Positions 40,125 through 53,169 of a DNA stretch of 64,000 bases are shown one piece after another. A model generated the notes under the pieces. That model saw only the letters and a list, made by a program, of their open reading frames with translations. It ran no database searches and was not told the DNA's origin. This DNA comes from Molanna angustata (Eukaryota > Arthropoda > Insecta > Trichoptera > Molannidae): positions 13,318,811 through 13,382,810 of the forward strand of contig OY754972.1 in assembly GCA_963576475.1 (NCBI GenBank), read 5' to 3'. Every line of letters starts with the position of its first letter. The stretch's first letter is position 1. The position numbers and the translations under genes are program-made.

Positions 40125-40230
40125 TTTTTATGACAATTTTTCAATACCTCAATAGAGACGTAGTTGGAATATTATAGGAGAACCGGGAAATCAAAGCACC
40201 TAAAGGGCTTACGACCTGTAATTTGAGATG
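40125..40230 (+). repeat. Dispersed repeat F, copy 1
   Basis: TCAATAGAGACG, TTATAGGAGAACCGGGAAAT and GGGCTTACGACCTGT closely match 49700-49805. Identity of the parent element unknown. Confidence 0.6.
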
Positions 40231-42721
40231 TTAAAAATTTGACATAAAAATATCTTTGACTCCCTACAGGGAAAAAAATCCAATATTTGCATATATGTAA
40301 CTGTAAAAATATTCCATTTAATACTTTTTATATGTTAAAACCTGTATTAAGCTCAAATTCATAAAAAAAGGTTTATTATTATCAACTTTTTGAGAATTTA
40401 GTAAGAGCAGCCACATACAGAATTCCATTCCAAATTTCCATAAAAAATATTTTTTTACTCTATGTATGTGGCGTATCTATATGAGTCATTTTAATCTAGA
40501 AATGATTCACAGCATAATAATAGAATGCTTTGCGTTCAAAATTATTTGTACAAATATGGATGTAAATAAGAAAAATATGTTACTTTCCTGAGATATTCCG
40601 TACAGAAAATAAGAATTAAACTTGTGTAGACATAAAACATACTTTCATTAGTGGGATTGAGGAATCAAAATACTTTCAACAATATTACATTGGAAATACC
40701 CGACAGTGCACTAATGCTATTCAAAACAAGAGTTAAATGTTTGATATTAATATAATTGAAATTTGAAATAAATAAATAGAAATCGAAGTTATTTTCTTTT
40801 GTAAATGAAGTACGAAAAAAATGAAAAATGGTAGCTGCCATAGTTACAACTTCATATTAATATTTTTTTTCACAGCATATATGAATCATCTTTTCATTAG
40901 GATAATTTTTACTATTCTTGCAATACCTATATTTTTAACCTCTATATTTTACGTCTTCTTCAAGAAGAATACTTCACAGATTTGGTAATATACAATACTT
41001 GGTTGTGTTTCATACATTTTGTGTACATCCCTTATGCCCATGGTCATAGGCATTAATGAGGACCTTAATCTGCTATGATGTCAAATAAAGATTTCATTTT
41101 AAATAGAACAAATAATAATCAGATTATAATCAAACGTTAAAGGTTTATTTTAAAATGTTTAACATTAATCAATTATGATTGATGATATGTAATCATTTAA
41201 GGTAAGATTGTTTGAAGATAAAATGTTATTTAGATCAATAATAATTATAAATAAAGACCAAATTTTGAGTTGTTGAAATAATTCTAATCGCCCAGTCTTA
41301 AGCCCGATGTTGCATGATTGTAGTATTGTGTCTTAGTATGATTTCTAGCTTGTTAACATGGGTTTTGACAAATATGTCATGAAATATTAAAAATCAAAGA
41401 TTTAGATTAGTGAAAATTTCTTGTCACACAAGTAGAAACAATAAGGCAAAGATAATATGTTTCTAAAAAGAAAATATTTGATGAAATAATTAAGTATCTA
41501 TATTTATTTTGTTCGTAGCTAATGTTTGTGGGACTGAAAATACTATTGATTAATAAATTGAAAAGGTAAGAGAAAATGGTTTAATGTTTCAAATTTTAAA
41601 ACCAAACTCGAGAACAAATTTAGATTTATTAAATGGAAACGAATGTAGTAATTATCGTAGCATTCATATTTCAATATTGTGATATGTTTAATTTTATTTA
41701 CAAGCATTATGAATATTTAACTATTATGTATTGTGGCTTATGGAAAATAAATTTTGTATATGTCAAAATGCCTGGACACATTGTAATTGGATGAATTATA
41801 CAATCAGCCTATAGACATATGGTTTGATTGTCATTGAGAAGTTATTAAAAAAAATTGTTTCTGCCCTAATAATAAAAATTGCACATCCAGTTTTATCTAG
41901 CGAATTACTAATATATTCAGAGAACAAATTTTTTTTCTTCTGGTTGAAATATAATTATAAGGAAAAAAAGATATACTTGTAGTGCATTGTACTTGCAAAG
42001 ACCGAGTTAGTTTATCATATGTATATTTACAAAGTTAAGTAATAAAATATTACGTATACTTATTTTATCGAGTTATACCGTAGACTTAAAAATTACGCAC
42101 AGTCACATTTTTCTACTTATCTATTTATATATAGGTATATTGTGTAAAAAAAAAATAACTAGGAATACATTTCAAAAAACATTACAAATATTTTTATACA
42201 CACTAAATAAATACATACAAGACTTACCTATTTATCAACAAGTTGAAATTAACACTTGTATCATACAATGAGATCAACCGATGTTAAGCTTTTTTAATAC
42301 AGCTTTAATAAATATTCATAAAGGTCCAGAATAAAACAAAATATTGTTAGATATCACTAATAACCAAATAAAAGATTTAATTGAAGAATATTTTGCCATC
42401 TACACATTGATATACCTATTGTATTTCTTTTATTGACAAGGAACATTTTGTTTATGTGATGGGAAAACAAAATAATTTTTAGTTGTATGCAATCGTACTA
42501 CAATACCATATTAGACGTTATCAAATATTAAGAAGGTTCTTTATCAAAAAGCTCTTTCATTGAATACAGAGCCATAAGTAAAAAATAAAAAGCAGTCTAA
42601 TTTTAGGCTGTAGGTTTTTTGTTGAAAGCGAATAAGAAATTGCCAGTTACAAGTTATTAGATGTCAACTAAGTTATTATTGTCAGGAGTACGCAGATTTT
42701 TTTTGTCATTATTTAAAAATG

Positions 42722-42879
42722 GCAAGTGGAGAGATTATTGCCATGTAGCAATTTCTTCCAACTAACCAGTGTTTCCAGCCCAGAGAAGCAATATTTGCGT
42801 GAGAATTCAATTAAATAAATTTCTCCTCTGCCCGCACAGAAGCAAAACAATGGCTTACCAACTCTGCCACGGCGGTCTT
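42722..42879 (-). repeat. SINE B copy, minus strand
   Basis: Inverse of the family: body CTGGGCTGGAAACACTGGTT and head ACCGCCGTGGCAGAGTTGGT. The 3' tail is truncated near 42722. Confidence 0.8.
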
Positions 42880-44197
42880 TTGCAAACTATGATTATATCA
42901 TTATTTTACAACTACAATAAATACTTGTTTTTTTTTGTCATTATTGCTTCGGGATTTATAAAAAAGATATTCATAAAATTTAAAACAAATGACTTTAATG
43001 TCTTTTTTAGTAAATACTCTTTTATCTCAATAGATTAGTAGTCACATAGCAATTGAAAATGGCATATCAACAAATATTATACCACATTTTATTTCACCAC
43101 GACCATTTTTAAAATGAATATTCAATTAAAATTTGACATATTAGCGTGCAGTGCAAATATATTAACATGTTTTGTATTGTGATGTTTGTCATCAAGTTGG
43201 AATGACTGATTTCACGAGATCAAAATATTTGACATACTTGCGAAGAACATCAGTTAAGATTTGCTTATTCATTGATAAAATTAACACATAATATTTTGGC
43301 TGTCAGTCGCTTTCCTAAGAGACATTAAATAATAACATATTGTTACTTCTTCCTAATAATTTGTTATATTCTTCCATTATGTTGATACTACATGGGATTG
43401 ATCAATGTAGAACATCAAAAATTTGTGACTAGTATATTAAGAAGGTTATGTTTTAGCGCAAAACATAATTTTTGATTCTAATTAAATGTATTTATTTCAT
43501 AATTTCTTTAGGATTCTGCTTCGTACAAAATCTATTTACATACCAAAATGCACACAATAATTATTATGGTGCAGCACTTTAAAAAGAGCAGTGCAGAAAA
43601 TAGTTTTTACTGAATTTTATTTTTCTCAGTTGGTATACGATATTAGTTGAAACTATTGGCGATTAAAACAGTTTTTTAAAAAAAAAAAAAAGTAGTGTTT
43701 GTATACCAACCATGTACATCAAAAGAAAAAAGATCGGAAAATATATTTAGTCCACAGACAACTAAACAATTCTAAATAACTAGAAAAATCTGTGTATTTC
43801 TTATTTAAACTTTGTGGAAATATATATAGAGCATTTGTGCAAGATAAGAAAGATTTTAATTAACTACATTAATTAAAAGATACCATTTTTACATTAAAAG
43901 GTGGTTATATACTAAAATTTGTGAAAATAAAATACTGTAAGAACACATTTCCGAATGTGGCAGGTTCGTGAAATAGTATATTAATATTCACTTCAGTCTT
44001 TTGATATGGAATGAACTTTTGAATGTATTGTTAATGAACATATATAGACATAATTTATTTACAAAATAAAAATATAAAATGGTTATCAGATGAAATCACA
44101 AAATCACTTGTCTGTGCAGTTTAATATTTGGTTTCACTTTGATGGCACGTTTTAAACAAGGCCAAGATGAAATAGAGGAGGAAGAAGAAAAACGGAT

Positions 44198-44932
44198 TTA
44201 ATCTTGAACCTCCCGATATGGAATTTCACTAGTCACAGTAAAGCTTTCGAAATAATGGTTCAAGAATTCAAATGTCGGCCTTTTGTCTGGAATCGCGTCC
44301 CAACATTGAAGCATCAAATTGTATATGTCATCGGGAAGATGGTGTCCGGAAGGTTTTGGCATTCTATATCCTCTATCTACTTGTTCGATTACTTCTCTAC
44401 CGTGCATGCCTGGGTACGGAATTTGTCCGTAAGTGAATACTTCCATAAGCAGAATACCATATGACCAGACATCACTCTTTATAGAAAACCTTCCATACAC
44501 AATTGCCTCGGGAGCTGTCCACTTGACAGGAAACCGTGATCCTTGCTTCGGACAATATTCATTGTCTTCGATGACCCTGGCTAAGCCAAAATCACAGATT
44601 TTGGCGACATTATTTTCACCGATCAAAACATTTCTAGCAGCCAAATCTCTATGTATTAAAAGTTTTGATTCCAAATATTCCATACCGGAGGCTACTTGGG
44701 CAGCAATATATATCAAGTCTTCAAATTGAAGGAACTTTCCTTCACCATTTCTAAGGAAATCCAAAAGAGATCCTTTACTCATGTACTCCTGTACTATGTA
44801 AACAGGTTCCTGTTGAGAGCAAACAGCATACAGTGCCACCAAACGTTTATGGCGAAACTTTTTCATGATTGCTGCTTCTTGAAGGAATGCTTGTGTTGAC
44901 ATTGTACCTTCTCTCAATGTTTTAACAGCAAC
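44198..44932 (-). CDS. Src64B: Src64B exon 6: kinase domain and tail
   Basis: Acceptor TTTCTAG|G. Starts [20 protein letters not shown] with the ATP-binding Lys, then the gatekeeper-hinge [51 protein letters not shown], and [20 protein letters not shown]. Stop TAA at 44198-44200 after the REVQD tail. Confidence 0.97.
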   Translation of the reverse strand, partial: VAVKTLREGTMSTQAFLQEAAIMKKFRHKRLVALYAVCSQQEPVYIVQEYMSKGSLLDFLRNGEGKFLQFEDLIYIAAQVASGMEYLESKLLIHRDLAARNVLIGENNVAKICDFGLARVIEDNEYCPKQGSRFPVKWTAPEAIVYGRFSIKSDVWSYGILLMEVFTYGQIPYPGMHGREVIEQVDRGYRMPKPSGHHLPDDIYNLMLQCWDAIPDKRPTFEFLNHYFESFTVTSEIPYREVQD

Positions 44933-47900
44933 CTAGAAAGTGATAAGAGGTTTGATTAATCTTTAATTACTTTTATCAAGTATATGTTGAAAAACGAGAA
45001 GGTAATTAAAAAATTCTTTAATTTCCAAATTATGATTGGATATTATAATATTTATTATATAGAAATCTCAAATTTCAATAAAATATCATAAATAAATGTA
45101 CAATTTTATCAGAATTACCATTTTTAGCATATATAACACTTAGGAGGGATTGATAAATATGTTTTCTTTTTTTTCTTTAATCTATGAATCATAACCATAG
45201 TCTCTTTGTTACCATTTCTTTATTTACAAGATTATTTTAATAATGATGCTGCATTATTGCGGAAATTTAATGAGTTTACTTAACAATGAAGTTAATAATC
45301 ATAGTAAAAAATATACTGTACTTAAATAAAATTAATATGAAAGTATTTGTTAAACAGAAAAATAAGAAATCAATAATACACACCTCAATATTATTTCTCC
45401 ATTTACCATAGTAAACTTCACCAAAGTTGCCTTGTCCAAGTTTGCGTATGAGCTCAACTTCTGTGCGAGGGATCTCCCACTTATCTCTCAGTTCAGGGTC
45501 CAAGTCCCACATCTGTGGCTCTGGTTTGGGACACGGACGTGCCAGGACATGGCATAATCCTAAAGCATTTTCTGCAAAGGAAGAATTGTTCATTTTTGAA
45601 AAAATCAAAAATTTTCAATACTGTAAAATACATTATTCTATCTCACAGCAAAAAAGGGAAAATAATACAAGATAAATAATAAAAATTACATACATACATA
45701 CATAACATCACGCTGTGTCCCTCACGGGGTAGCTAGAGAAAACCGAACGCCACATTTTTTTATTTTGACACACATTCATCGCCTCATCAACATTTATACA
45801 TCGTCTTATACATGTTTGTCTGTTGTTCACGCTTCTTACATTTCCATCTTTCAGAATATCGTAAATTCAGAAGTTAAAAATACTTCTCGTTACGAGTCAA
45901 AGGGACTTATATGCAAAACAAGCGTACAACATACTTTGTTAATTAGTTATTGCTATTATTTTATTTTACATATTCAATAACAAGTTGCCACATTATAGAG
46001 ATTAGGTGAACTTTGCTTCTATTAATACAAATAGCCACCTATATTATTTTCACATATCGAAATATAAATAATATTTGAGCAAGTTACAGGAATTATTTCT
46101 TTTCTCGACTGTTTATTCTTATTGGATTTCCATTATAAATGTTTAATATATGTGTTAAAAATTAAAGGAACTCTAAAATATGTATATTAATTCAATCAAA
46201 TATTCATTCATTCATACCATCACGGCATATCCCACAATGTGGGGTAACCAGCGAAAGGTGTGCGGGTGTGCATTGCCTTATAAAATGGAGAACAACACAT
46301 CTATGTATACCCAAACACCAGTCTCGTTTCACCAAAAAAGGCACTACATTCAGAATGGGTGGTGAACCTCATGCTGAACTATGTGAGATGTTATTGTTGC
46401 CTGATGTATTTTCGATTACCCGGCTCTTATGGGACACTCGAAAACAATGATTTAAAAGAATGGAAGCACTCAAATATAACAAAGAGTAATATATCTCTCA
46501 AGTGTTACTTACAATTGACTTAGTACAACACCATAAAGGCAGGTTTAAGGCCTGATTTTTTTTCCATTTAATTTTGTCTGTTGTAATAAAATAAACAGTC
46601 ATAATATTGATAATCACATAAATAAGGTTCAAATTCTGACAACTTCACTAGGATGCCATCCCAGAAATTACAATTAGTCAAAAATTGACTCATTTCAATA
46701 ACATATTTTTAAAAGGTTTCATTGGGCTTATGAAATATGTGACTTACTGGTATAAGAGAGTACAAGTGCAGGTAGATTAGGGAATGTTTGGTTGGTAGCA
46801 ATGTAATATCCCCCACTGTCCAGAGGTTTGATCTTGTAATGCTTAACGTGGTAGCCTCTACCGTCCTCCCAGTCTTTCACCGACAAGCTATACCCATGAG
46901 GGTTATGCTCAGCTGGCCTGACCAAAAAAGTTCCTCTTGGATTATCAGAGCTCAATAGCAACTTATCTGCCTCTTTACGTGATACATGAGGGAAGAACCA
47001 GCTGAAAAATAATAACAAAAAAATAAGTTTAATTATCTATTAAAAGAAAATATGACAAATTAAAAACATGAGACATTCAACCCTTATTGGCTTAGTGTAT
47101 ATTAAGTGACATATTTAGCATAATTTTCATTTCACATCTCAATATCGTCGCATCAGGTCTCACACCACCTAAGTCAATATTGGTAAATTTATAATAGAGC
47201 AAAAAAATGTCTAAAATTCGTATTATATAACATTTAAATATACTTTCTTTGAAAAAAATAAAAAAAAACATGTCAGCTCACGTGGCTGTGTTTATATATT
47301 TTTTCAACTGAAATTTAAAATTTACAATTTTTTTACTCTAATGTAAAGTTGCCGTTATTGAATTACGCAGTATTAGACCTTATGTGACAGTATATTGGAT
47401 TTGTATCACATTTCTTGTTAATTTTGCTTACTCGTTTATACTATTATAAAAATACCTACCTATATCATTGACGTCAAACATAAATTACAATACAAAACTA
47501 CTAGCATAAATATAGTTAACATTCAATAAAAAGAGTAAAAATTTGTTTATTTATTTTTTGTAAATAATAAAAACAAATATATTACACACTGGCAGGCTTA
47601 TTGCCATTATATATTGACAAAATTAAATATAATGTATAACAGTAAAAAGATTGATAGTGAAAAACAAAAAAAAAAGAAATGTAAGCCTTCACAATACACT
47701 CGGATTATTATGTTTTTTAAATACTTTGGCATACTTAAATAAATTTATATCAGTACAAAACTTTATTTGCTAACAGTCTCTTATCTGATACAACATATGG
47801 AACCAAGTCAGCCATGCTGGATTAGGGAGCAGATCTGTCGAACTATGTGGATTTTCAAAGAAAAATCTCAAGATTTTAGAAATTCTAATAAAGTTGAGCT

Positions 47901-50900
47901 TATGTGTATTTACCACTAACATATGAAAATGGCACAAACCCAGATAAGATATTCATGCAAGGCTCGAGTTATGTTACATTGCCGATAAGCTTCACAAAAG
48001 TAGGTCAGGATAGTTTGAACAAGTTAAACGTACCTCTAGAATATATTGAAAATGTAATCATCAGTTTGAATCCATCATGGTTTGAATCAAGAGGTAGACC
48101 AAAACCAGGGGGGCAAGTCTGGTTTAATCGGCGTAATCAAAACCACCGTGATTACCCATATCATGGATATAATTATTATATGGAGTTCTACAATATATTT
48201 AGATATCATAGAACTCCATACTATCATTATATCCATGATATGGGTAATCACTGGGGTTTTGATTTCGCCGGTCGAACCAGACTTGCCCCCCTGATGTAAG
48301 GACACAAAAAGTAAAGGCATCAATTCCTTTGATGTACCAGAAGACAATGAGTAGTAAAACTCTTGGTGGTAAATACTGCATATAGAGAATAACGCAGTAA
48401 AAGTTTACGCGGTCAAATATGACAATATCTTGATGCTGATGGGTAATTTAAATTGTTAAAATGCGACTCACTCTTCGCACTCTACGGAACACTCCTCGGC
48501 TACAAAATTGACGGGGACAAGTCCTTCTTTTCTGGTGGTAAGATGCAGCACCCTCCACCAATCCTGTTCTCTGTCTGAAAGCACTTCCATTCGATCTCCT
48601 TTATGAAAGCTGATGTCTGTATGCGCTCGTGCCATGTAGCTGTATAAAGCTTTAACCACTCGACGCTGGCATGCACCCATCGATACGTGACCTGTAATCA
48701 ACATTGAAAATATTCATATTCTTAAAAATAAAATGTTTTTTTGATAACAATAATAATAATTTATAATTGCTGTTTAGTTATACAAGATCACTCCAAAGGC
48801 AATATAGTATAATTGTTGGTTCTATAAAACAATGTAGTAATTTTTGAAGTTTATTTAATTGATTGTTAATTTAATCTTGATTTTGATCAAATTCAATATC
48901 CAATATAAAAATATATTTTTCTTTATTATCTGTCTTAGTTAAATTTTTAGTAAAATTGTTTGTAAAACTCAACAAATTAAAGGTAAATAAAATTTTAAGG
49001 GACTGTTTAAAGTTCTTTTTATGGTGATTATTATGAAACTATGATTTTATAAATGAATTTGAACAGCTTGTGTACCATGTTTAAACAAACATGCCATATC
49101 ATTCCAGAAGTGACTGAGTTTCATACCAGATCGACATTCATCGATATTTACATTACACACAGTTTAATAAATGCACAATGCACAAATCTAATTAATAATT
49201 CTTGTATTTTTAATTGAAAATTAAACAATCAAAAACTTGGAGCAGCACAACATATCCAGGCAGTGGTTTGTTATAAAAATATTTTATAACAATATGAAAC
49301 TTTTTCTTTAAGTTCATATAAAGTTTCAATGAGAGATTGACAAAAGTAACGAGTGTATAGTTAACATAAAACAACTTGAACCAGTAACGTGGTTGCGCAG
49401 ATCGCAAATTTGTGTTTGCTTGGTTGGTATATATGTGCAAAACTGCAAACCACCCACTATCACGGCTAAAAGATTCAAGACATTTGGTGTAATTCATACC
49501 TGGTGTCCTGGTACGAACAATATCGGCTCCTCTTCTATTTCCAATTTTGTTGTTGGGTTCTCCAGTGTATCGGTTGTCCATAGTCCCTCCAGCTCCCACA
49601 CCCATGCTGTTGTTTGTGAATCCTGCTTCATTTTTCTTCAGGGCAGGATATTCTGTTAAGCAAAGCATTAATTTTTATTTAACCTGAAGATTGTTTTATG
49701 ACAATTTATTTAAAAAATTTTAATATCTTAATAGAGACGAAACAAATATGTATTTTTATAGGAGAACCAGGAAATGAGGCACCTACAGGGCTAATGACCT
49801 GTCATCGGCTATGTGATCACTTGTGCAACATTCACAAATTATGCCTTTTTAATGATTTTCCTTATCAACCCAAATTTTGAAAACTCTATAAATATATTAT
49901 GCTACATGGTAAATTTACCGTTTGAAAATAAACTAAAAACTTCATCGTCATTTATTGAGAAATTGGTTGGTAAACAACGAAAGCCACGATCCTTATACAT
50001 GAGGTGAAATGCTTTCACATAGATATCTCCCATGAACTGCGCTAGAAATATTAGTTTGTTTATAGTTTCCGGAAAATAACTAACATTTTCGTCCCAAAGT
50101 GGAGCGGTTTGCGCATATACTAAGAAGACTTCCGTTATAAATCCATTTTTTCAAAATTCTATATATATACTACATTGCAAACTTACATCGTTTGATAATA
50201 AACTAGGAATACTATCGCCATCTATAGAATGACAGTGAAACTTATTTTTAACGCCATCATCATATATGAAACCATAGAAATATTCGACTGAAGAATATTG
50301 TTAAGACATAAAACTGATGAAAGATGCCACAAAAAATCTCTTCTTAGCAAGCTGTAATGGTTAAGGTGTCCAGAGAAAGTGGACTATAAAGTATGCTTGA
50401 TGGTCTTCAATGCACTTCATGACATATAGCTCCACAATTAATTGAAAATAATGAAAAATGTCTAACATTAAGATCGTTTGGATCAACGAATAATAATAAC
50501 TAGTAATCGCATAGAGGTCAAAATTCGACAATAATTCATTGAATTTTTAATTTTGAAAAGACCCTAAGATCTATGATAAAAAACATCATGTGCTCATCAA
50601 AGCTTTCTTTTCACATATCGCAAAGTGTAATTGTTTAAATACCGTTTATATTGTTTCACAGTACCTGCCTAGATTATGTTTTTTTCTTGAACATGTTCTG
50701 TATTTGAATTTAAAACAACTGTGTTTGAGATTGACAGTATGAACGTAATCAATTATTGATGGTTAGACGTGAGATTTTTTTACAAAATTTAATGTATTTG
50801 CTTAAAATGGGGTGTGAAATTTTCTTTTCACGTTTCAACTGTCGATTTGTTCAAGAAGAGTTATTTCTCTAAACATATCGACATAGTTTCAAGCAAATTA

Positions 50901-52908
50901 TTATCCATTTACTAGTCGCGAAATTTTGTATGGCCTAGCCTGAATTCAGAGTAAAACATTTAGTGTGTGTGTTCCCCTTATAACCTTTGATCTGCTTGAT
51001 ACATCGAGCCAAAATTTGAAGTTTAAAAAAATTTAGGCCTACAAAACTTTTATACTCAGAATTTTGAATTTTCGTTCTAGTCAGGGGTTATCAACATTTG
51101 AATTTTTATTTTATATTTCCACATACCTCAAAAATTATACCAGTACAACTTTTTTAACAATTTTTGTAAAAATTGAATTTTGTAAAGACATTGTTAAATA
51201 CAATTTGTATGGCTGTATACAATACACAATATCTACGGGGACTCTCAATAGTTTGATACTTACTTAATCTTCATACATACATGCATAACATCAAGCTGTT
51301 TACCTATTCGGGGTAGGAAAAAAGGATTGATTGAACTCCACACTATCCTATACTGACATACATGTTTTGTATAGTGAAACAAAATATTTTAATATATCCA
51401 ATAATTTGTATTTAAGGTTTATTTATATTATGTAAAAATAAAAATGAAATTTAACATAATGTTGTGGACTTATTATTGCATGTCAATTATTGCAAATTGA
51501 TATAGATCAGTCTTTCTCAAAGTGGGCCATAAAGCCCCCTAGTGGGCGTTGGAGACCTAGAGGGGGGCGTTAAGGGGCCCAGAAAAAAATGGGGGGCGTT
51601 GGCGTGGTGTAGGGGGCGATGGTTGATTTGTAATTTCATTTACTTTATATTTTAAATTTCACTAAAATTAAAACCTACCTACTATTCAATATCGATTAAT
51701 TAGGTTATATTTCTACCCTGTATGATGGTATAAAATTATAAAAACTTAAAATACTTAATATAGATTTCGTATTATAGCCCGAATGCCGTATGAAATCAAG
51801 TTGTAACAAGTTTCTGTTAAACTTTTGGGTGCGTTGGAAAGATATATATATCGTTCCGTTCATCGATACTTGTCCTGGGTGTTAGATCCTTTTTCAAATG
51901 TCAACACAGCAATATCACCCCAACTGGAAGAAGAATTTATAGAACTGACAACGAACGAGGAAATAAAAATTAAATTCAAAAATGGCTACCAACAATTTTG
52001 GCTTCAAAAGTCAATTCCGCAGTTGTACCCTGGATTGTGGTCGATCTTTCAACGATTTTTGATAGCATTCCCATTGTCATATTTATGTGAACGTGGATTT
52101 AGCGTTGTGACAATGCTGCTTACTTAAAAGAGAAATTGTTTGCAAGTTACAGAACGCGGCGACTTACGACTGTTTTTGAGTAAAATCGAACCTGATATCA
52201 AAAAACTTAAAAATCATCAAATTCATCCATCTCATTAGATTAGTTTTAAAACTAAAATTCATTACCTATCTATATTGTTTCTTTTAATTTGATTAAAATA
52301 TATTCTTAATATTATGAACTTGCATTTTAATTGCTCTCACTGGTAAAAATTTCTAGTTTGGAATGTAAGTTTAAACACCAGAACCGGCTTATATAGCACA
52401 CTATAACTAAATTAATTAAAGTAATGCAATTTTGGTTTTTAAGTTTTAGGAGTGTATAAAAAATTGGGGGCACTGAAAAATAATAGATTTTCAAAGGGGG
52501 CGGTAAAAGAAATAAATTTGATAATCTCTGATATAGACAATATCTGCCAGTCAACTACAGTAATTAATACCAGAGAACCATTTCTTTAAAAGAATTACAT
52601 GAATTCAATAAAGCTATGATTGTGATTTTAATGTACGGACCTATCAAGTGAAAAAACTCTGACACATGTGGAATGCCAAGTCTTGAGATGTTCAGTAAAT
52701 TATTAAAGAATGCTTTGTTTCAGCTCAGAAAATGATCTTATTTTCATAAACAAATTTTCAATACATTTTTCACTGTCATATTCAAAACTTTATGGAAATC
52801 ACCATATACCATAAACATATATCATATAGTAAAGTATAAAAGATATCAAATTAACTAACCAAAAGAGCGATCGTTATTTGGCCGTCTACTACAGCACTTG
52901 TTGCCCAT
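44198..52908 (-). CDS. Src64B: Src-family tyrosine kinase, Src64B type, 6 coding exons
   Basis: Spliced gene, predicted 532 aa. Exons in transcript order: 52908-52860, 49652-49500, 48691-48472, 47001-46748, 45571-45384, 44932-44198; all GT-AG, phases sum to 533 codons. Domains: MGNKCC N-terminus (Gly2 myristoylation, Cys5/Cys6 palmitoylation sites), a unique region with [15 protein letters not shown]3 ([20 protein letters not shown]), SH2 (GTFLVRP), and a kinase with [27 protein letters not shown], a Y in [15 protein letters not shown], and a C-terminal regulatory Tyr in [10 protein letters not shown]. The linker [12 protein letters not shown] and the ending match Drosophila Src64B more than Src42A. 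It acts at the membrane in actin and ring-canal/adhesion signalling. Length is close to the fly protein (about 550). Confidence 0.95.
45384..45571 (-). CDS. Src64B: Src64B exon 5: linker and start of kinase domain
   Basis: Acceptor CTTTGCAG|A, donor [52 protein letters not shown], then the glycine loop [18 protein letters not shown]. Confidence 0.95.
45695..45860 (-). mobile_element. LINE-T 3' fragment
   Basis: Starts at a TATG repeat; minus-strand end GGGACACAGCGTGATGTTAT with the SVFSSYP-type ending, then RRIxMNVDEAR-like remnant. Diverged. In Src64B intron 5. Confidence 0.6.
46196..46265 (-). mobile_element. LINE 3' end remnant
   Basis: CATACCATCACGGCATATCC followed by GGGTAACC echoes the inverse of the LINE-T 3' end. 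The following 200 bases (to about 46450) are less AT-rich and may belong to the same old insert. Confidence 0.4.
46748..47001 (-). CDS. Src64B: Src64B exon 4: SH2 domain
   Basis: Acceptor TTTTTCAG|C, donor [47 protein letters not shown] (the phosphotyrosine-binding Arg in FLVR), [20 protein letters not shown]. Confidence 0.95.
47002..48105. other. Src64B intron 3, first part (no feature)
   Basis: AT-rich; the open frame beginning at 47904 has no homology I recognise and runs into the palindromic element. Confidence 0.4.
48106..48293. mobile_element. Palindromic fold-back element
   Basis: Arms of about 90 bp begin CAGGGGGGCAAGTCTGGTT and share AATCAAAACC, GTGATTACCCATATCATGGA and TATGGAGTTCTA with few mismatches. 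Together with 2462-3451 it defines a dispersed family. No clear target duplication. In Src64B intron 3. Confidence 0.8.
48472..48691 (-). CDS. Src64B: Src64B exon 3: SH3 domain
   Basis: Acceptor GATTACAG|G, donor GAAGA|GTGAGT. Encodes [40 protein letters not shown] and [11 protein letters not shown]: ALYxY, WW and the PxNFVA end of an SH3 fold. Confidence 0.95.
49500..49652 (-). CDS. Src64B: Src64B exon 2: unique region
   Basis: Acceptor GCTTAACAG|A, donor CCAG|GTATGA. Encodes [37 protein letters not shown] and ADIVRTRTP, low complexity but with fly-like motifs (DxRYTxxPN, GADI(I/V)R). Confidence 0.9.
49700..49805 (+). repeat. Dispersed repeat F, copy 2
   Basis: See 40125-40230: TAATAGAGACG, TTATAGGAGAACCAGGAAAT and GGGCTAATGACCTGTCAT. 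In Src64B intron 1. Confidence 0.6.
50837..51425 (+). repeat. Dispersed repeat E, shortened copy
   Basis: CAACTGTCGATTTGTTCA at the left, then CAGGGGTTATCAACATTTGA and AAATTGAATTTTGT, through a CATACATACATGCATAACAT LINE-tail-like part, matches 60641-61616 in order, with a deletion in the middle. In Src64B intron 1. Confidence 0.65.
51508..52530 (+). mobile_element. hAT transposon relic
   Basis: Ends CAGTCTTTCTCAAA and (inverse) CAGAGATTATCAAA, flanked by 8-bp repeats ATATAGAT (51500-51507) and ATATAGAC (52531-52538), one mismatch. The insert codes for a hAT C-terminal dimerisation segment. Internally deleted. In Src64B intron 1. Confidence 0.8.
51825..52127 (+). pseudogene. hAT transposase C-terminal fragment
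   Basis: About 100 codons with [20 protein letters not shown]...[15 protein letters not shown] and [18 protein letters not shown], the hallmark of the ZBED5/SCAND3-like hAT dimerisation domain. The BED finger and most of the catalytic domain are missing; a stop interrupts the end. Confidence 0.8.
52860..52908 (-). CDS. Src64B: Src64B coding exon 1: acylated N-terminus
   Basis: Reads [16 protein letters not shown] with donor TTTG|GTTAGT. The Src-type MGNKCC start is near diagnostic. It is separated by about 3.2 kb from exon 2. Confidence 0.93.
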
Positions 52909-53011
52909 TTTGAGGTCAGCTATTGGATTCTTGGTGCTGTGTTATCAATATGCTGTGCTAGCCACTTTGAAACATTTCCTTGAAGCTTTGTTCCATGATT
53001 ATCAAACTGAT
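52909..53011 (-). other. Src64B 5' UTR part of exon
   Basis: A TTTCAG acceptor at 53012-53017 begins the exon holding the start codon, implying at least one noncoding exon further upstream (higher coordinates). An upstream ATG at 52993 opens a 12-codon frame (MEQSFKEMFQSG) that stops before the main ATG. Confidence 0.6.
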
Positions 53012-53169
53012 CTGAAACAAGTAACAAAAATGATTATAAATAAAGATATTATTTGAATGTGCATTGAGATATTTTTTACACAGTATAAAGTTTTCAACAA
53101 ATGGGTAAAAATTCACATATGGCATTTGTTTGTCTATAATTTTATATTTTGATCCAGACTGATAAACAC

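Larger units (their letters stand above)
38946..44197. other. Src64B 3' flank, AT-rich, no gene
   Basis: More than 5 kb between the convergent Papst2 and Src64B genes. Part is Src64B 3' UTR; minus-strand AATAAA-type hexamers exist (one at 44054-44059) but none can be singled out. Contains repeat F at about 40125-40230 and a SINE B copy. No conserved frame. Confidence 0.45.

Noticed and set aside
44204..44899. Plus-strand frames opposite Src64B exon 6
   Set aside because: Antisense shadows of a highly conserved kinase exon.
47904..48299. 131-codon plus-strand frame
   Set aside because: Half of it lies in the arms of the palindromic element, and the rest has no resemblance to a protein.
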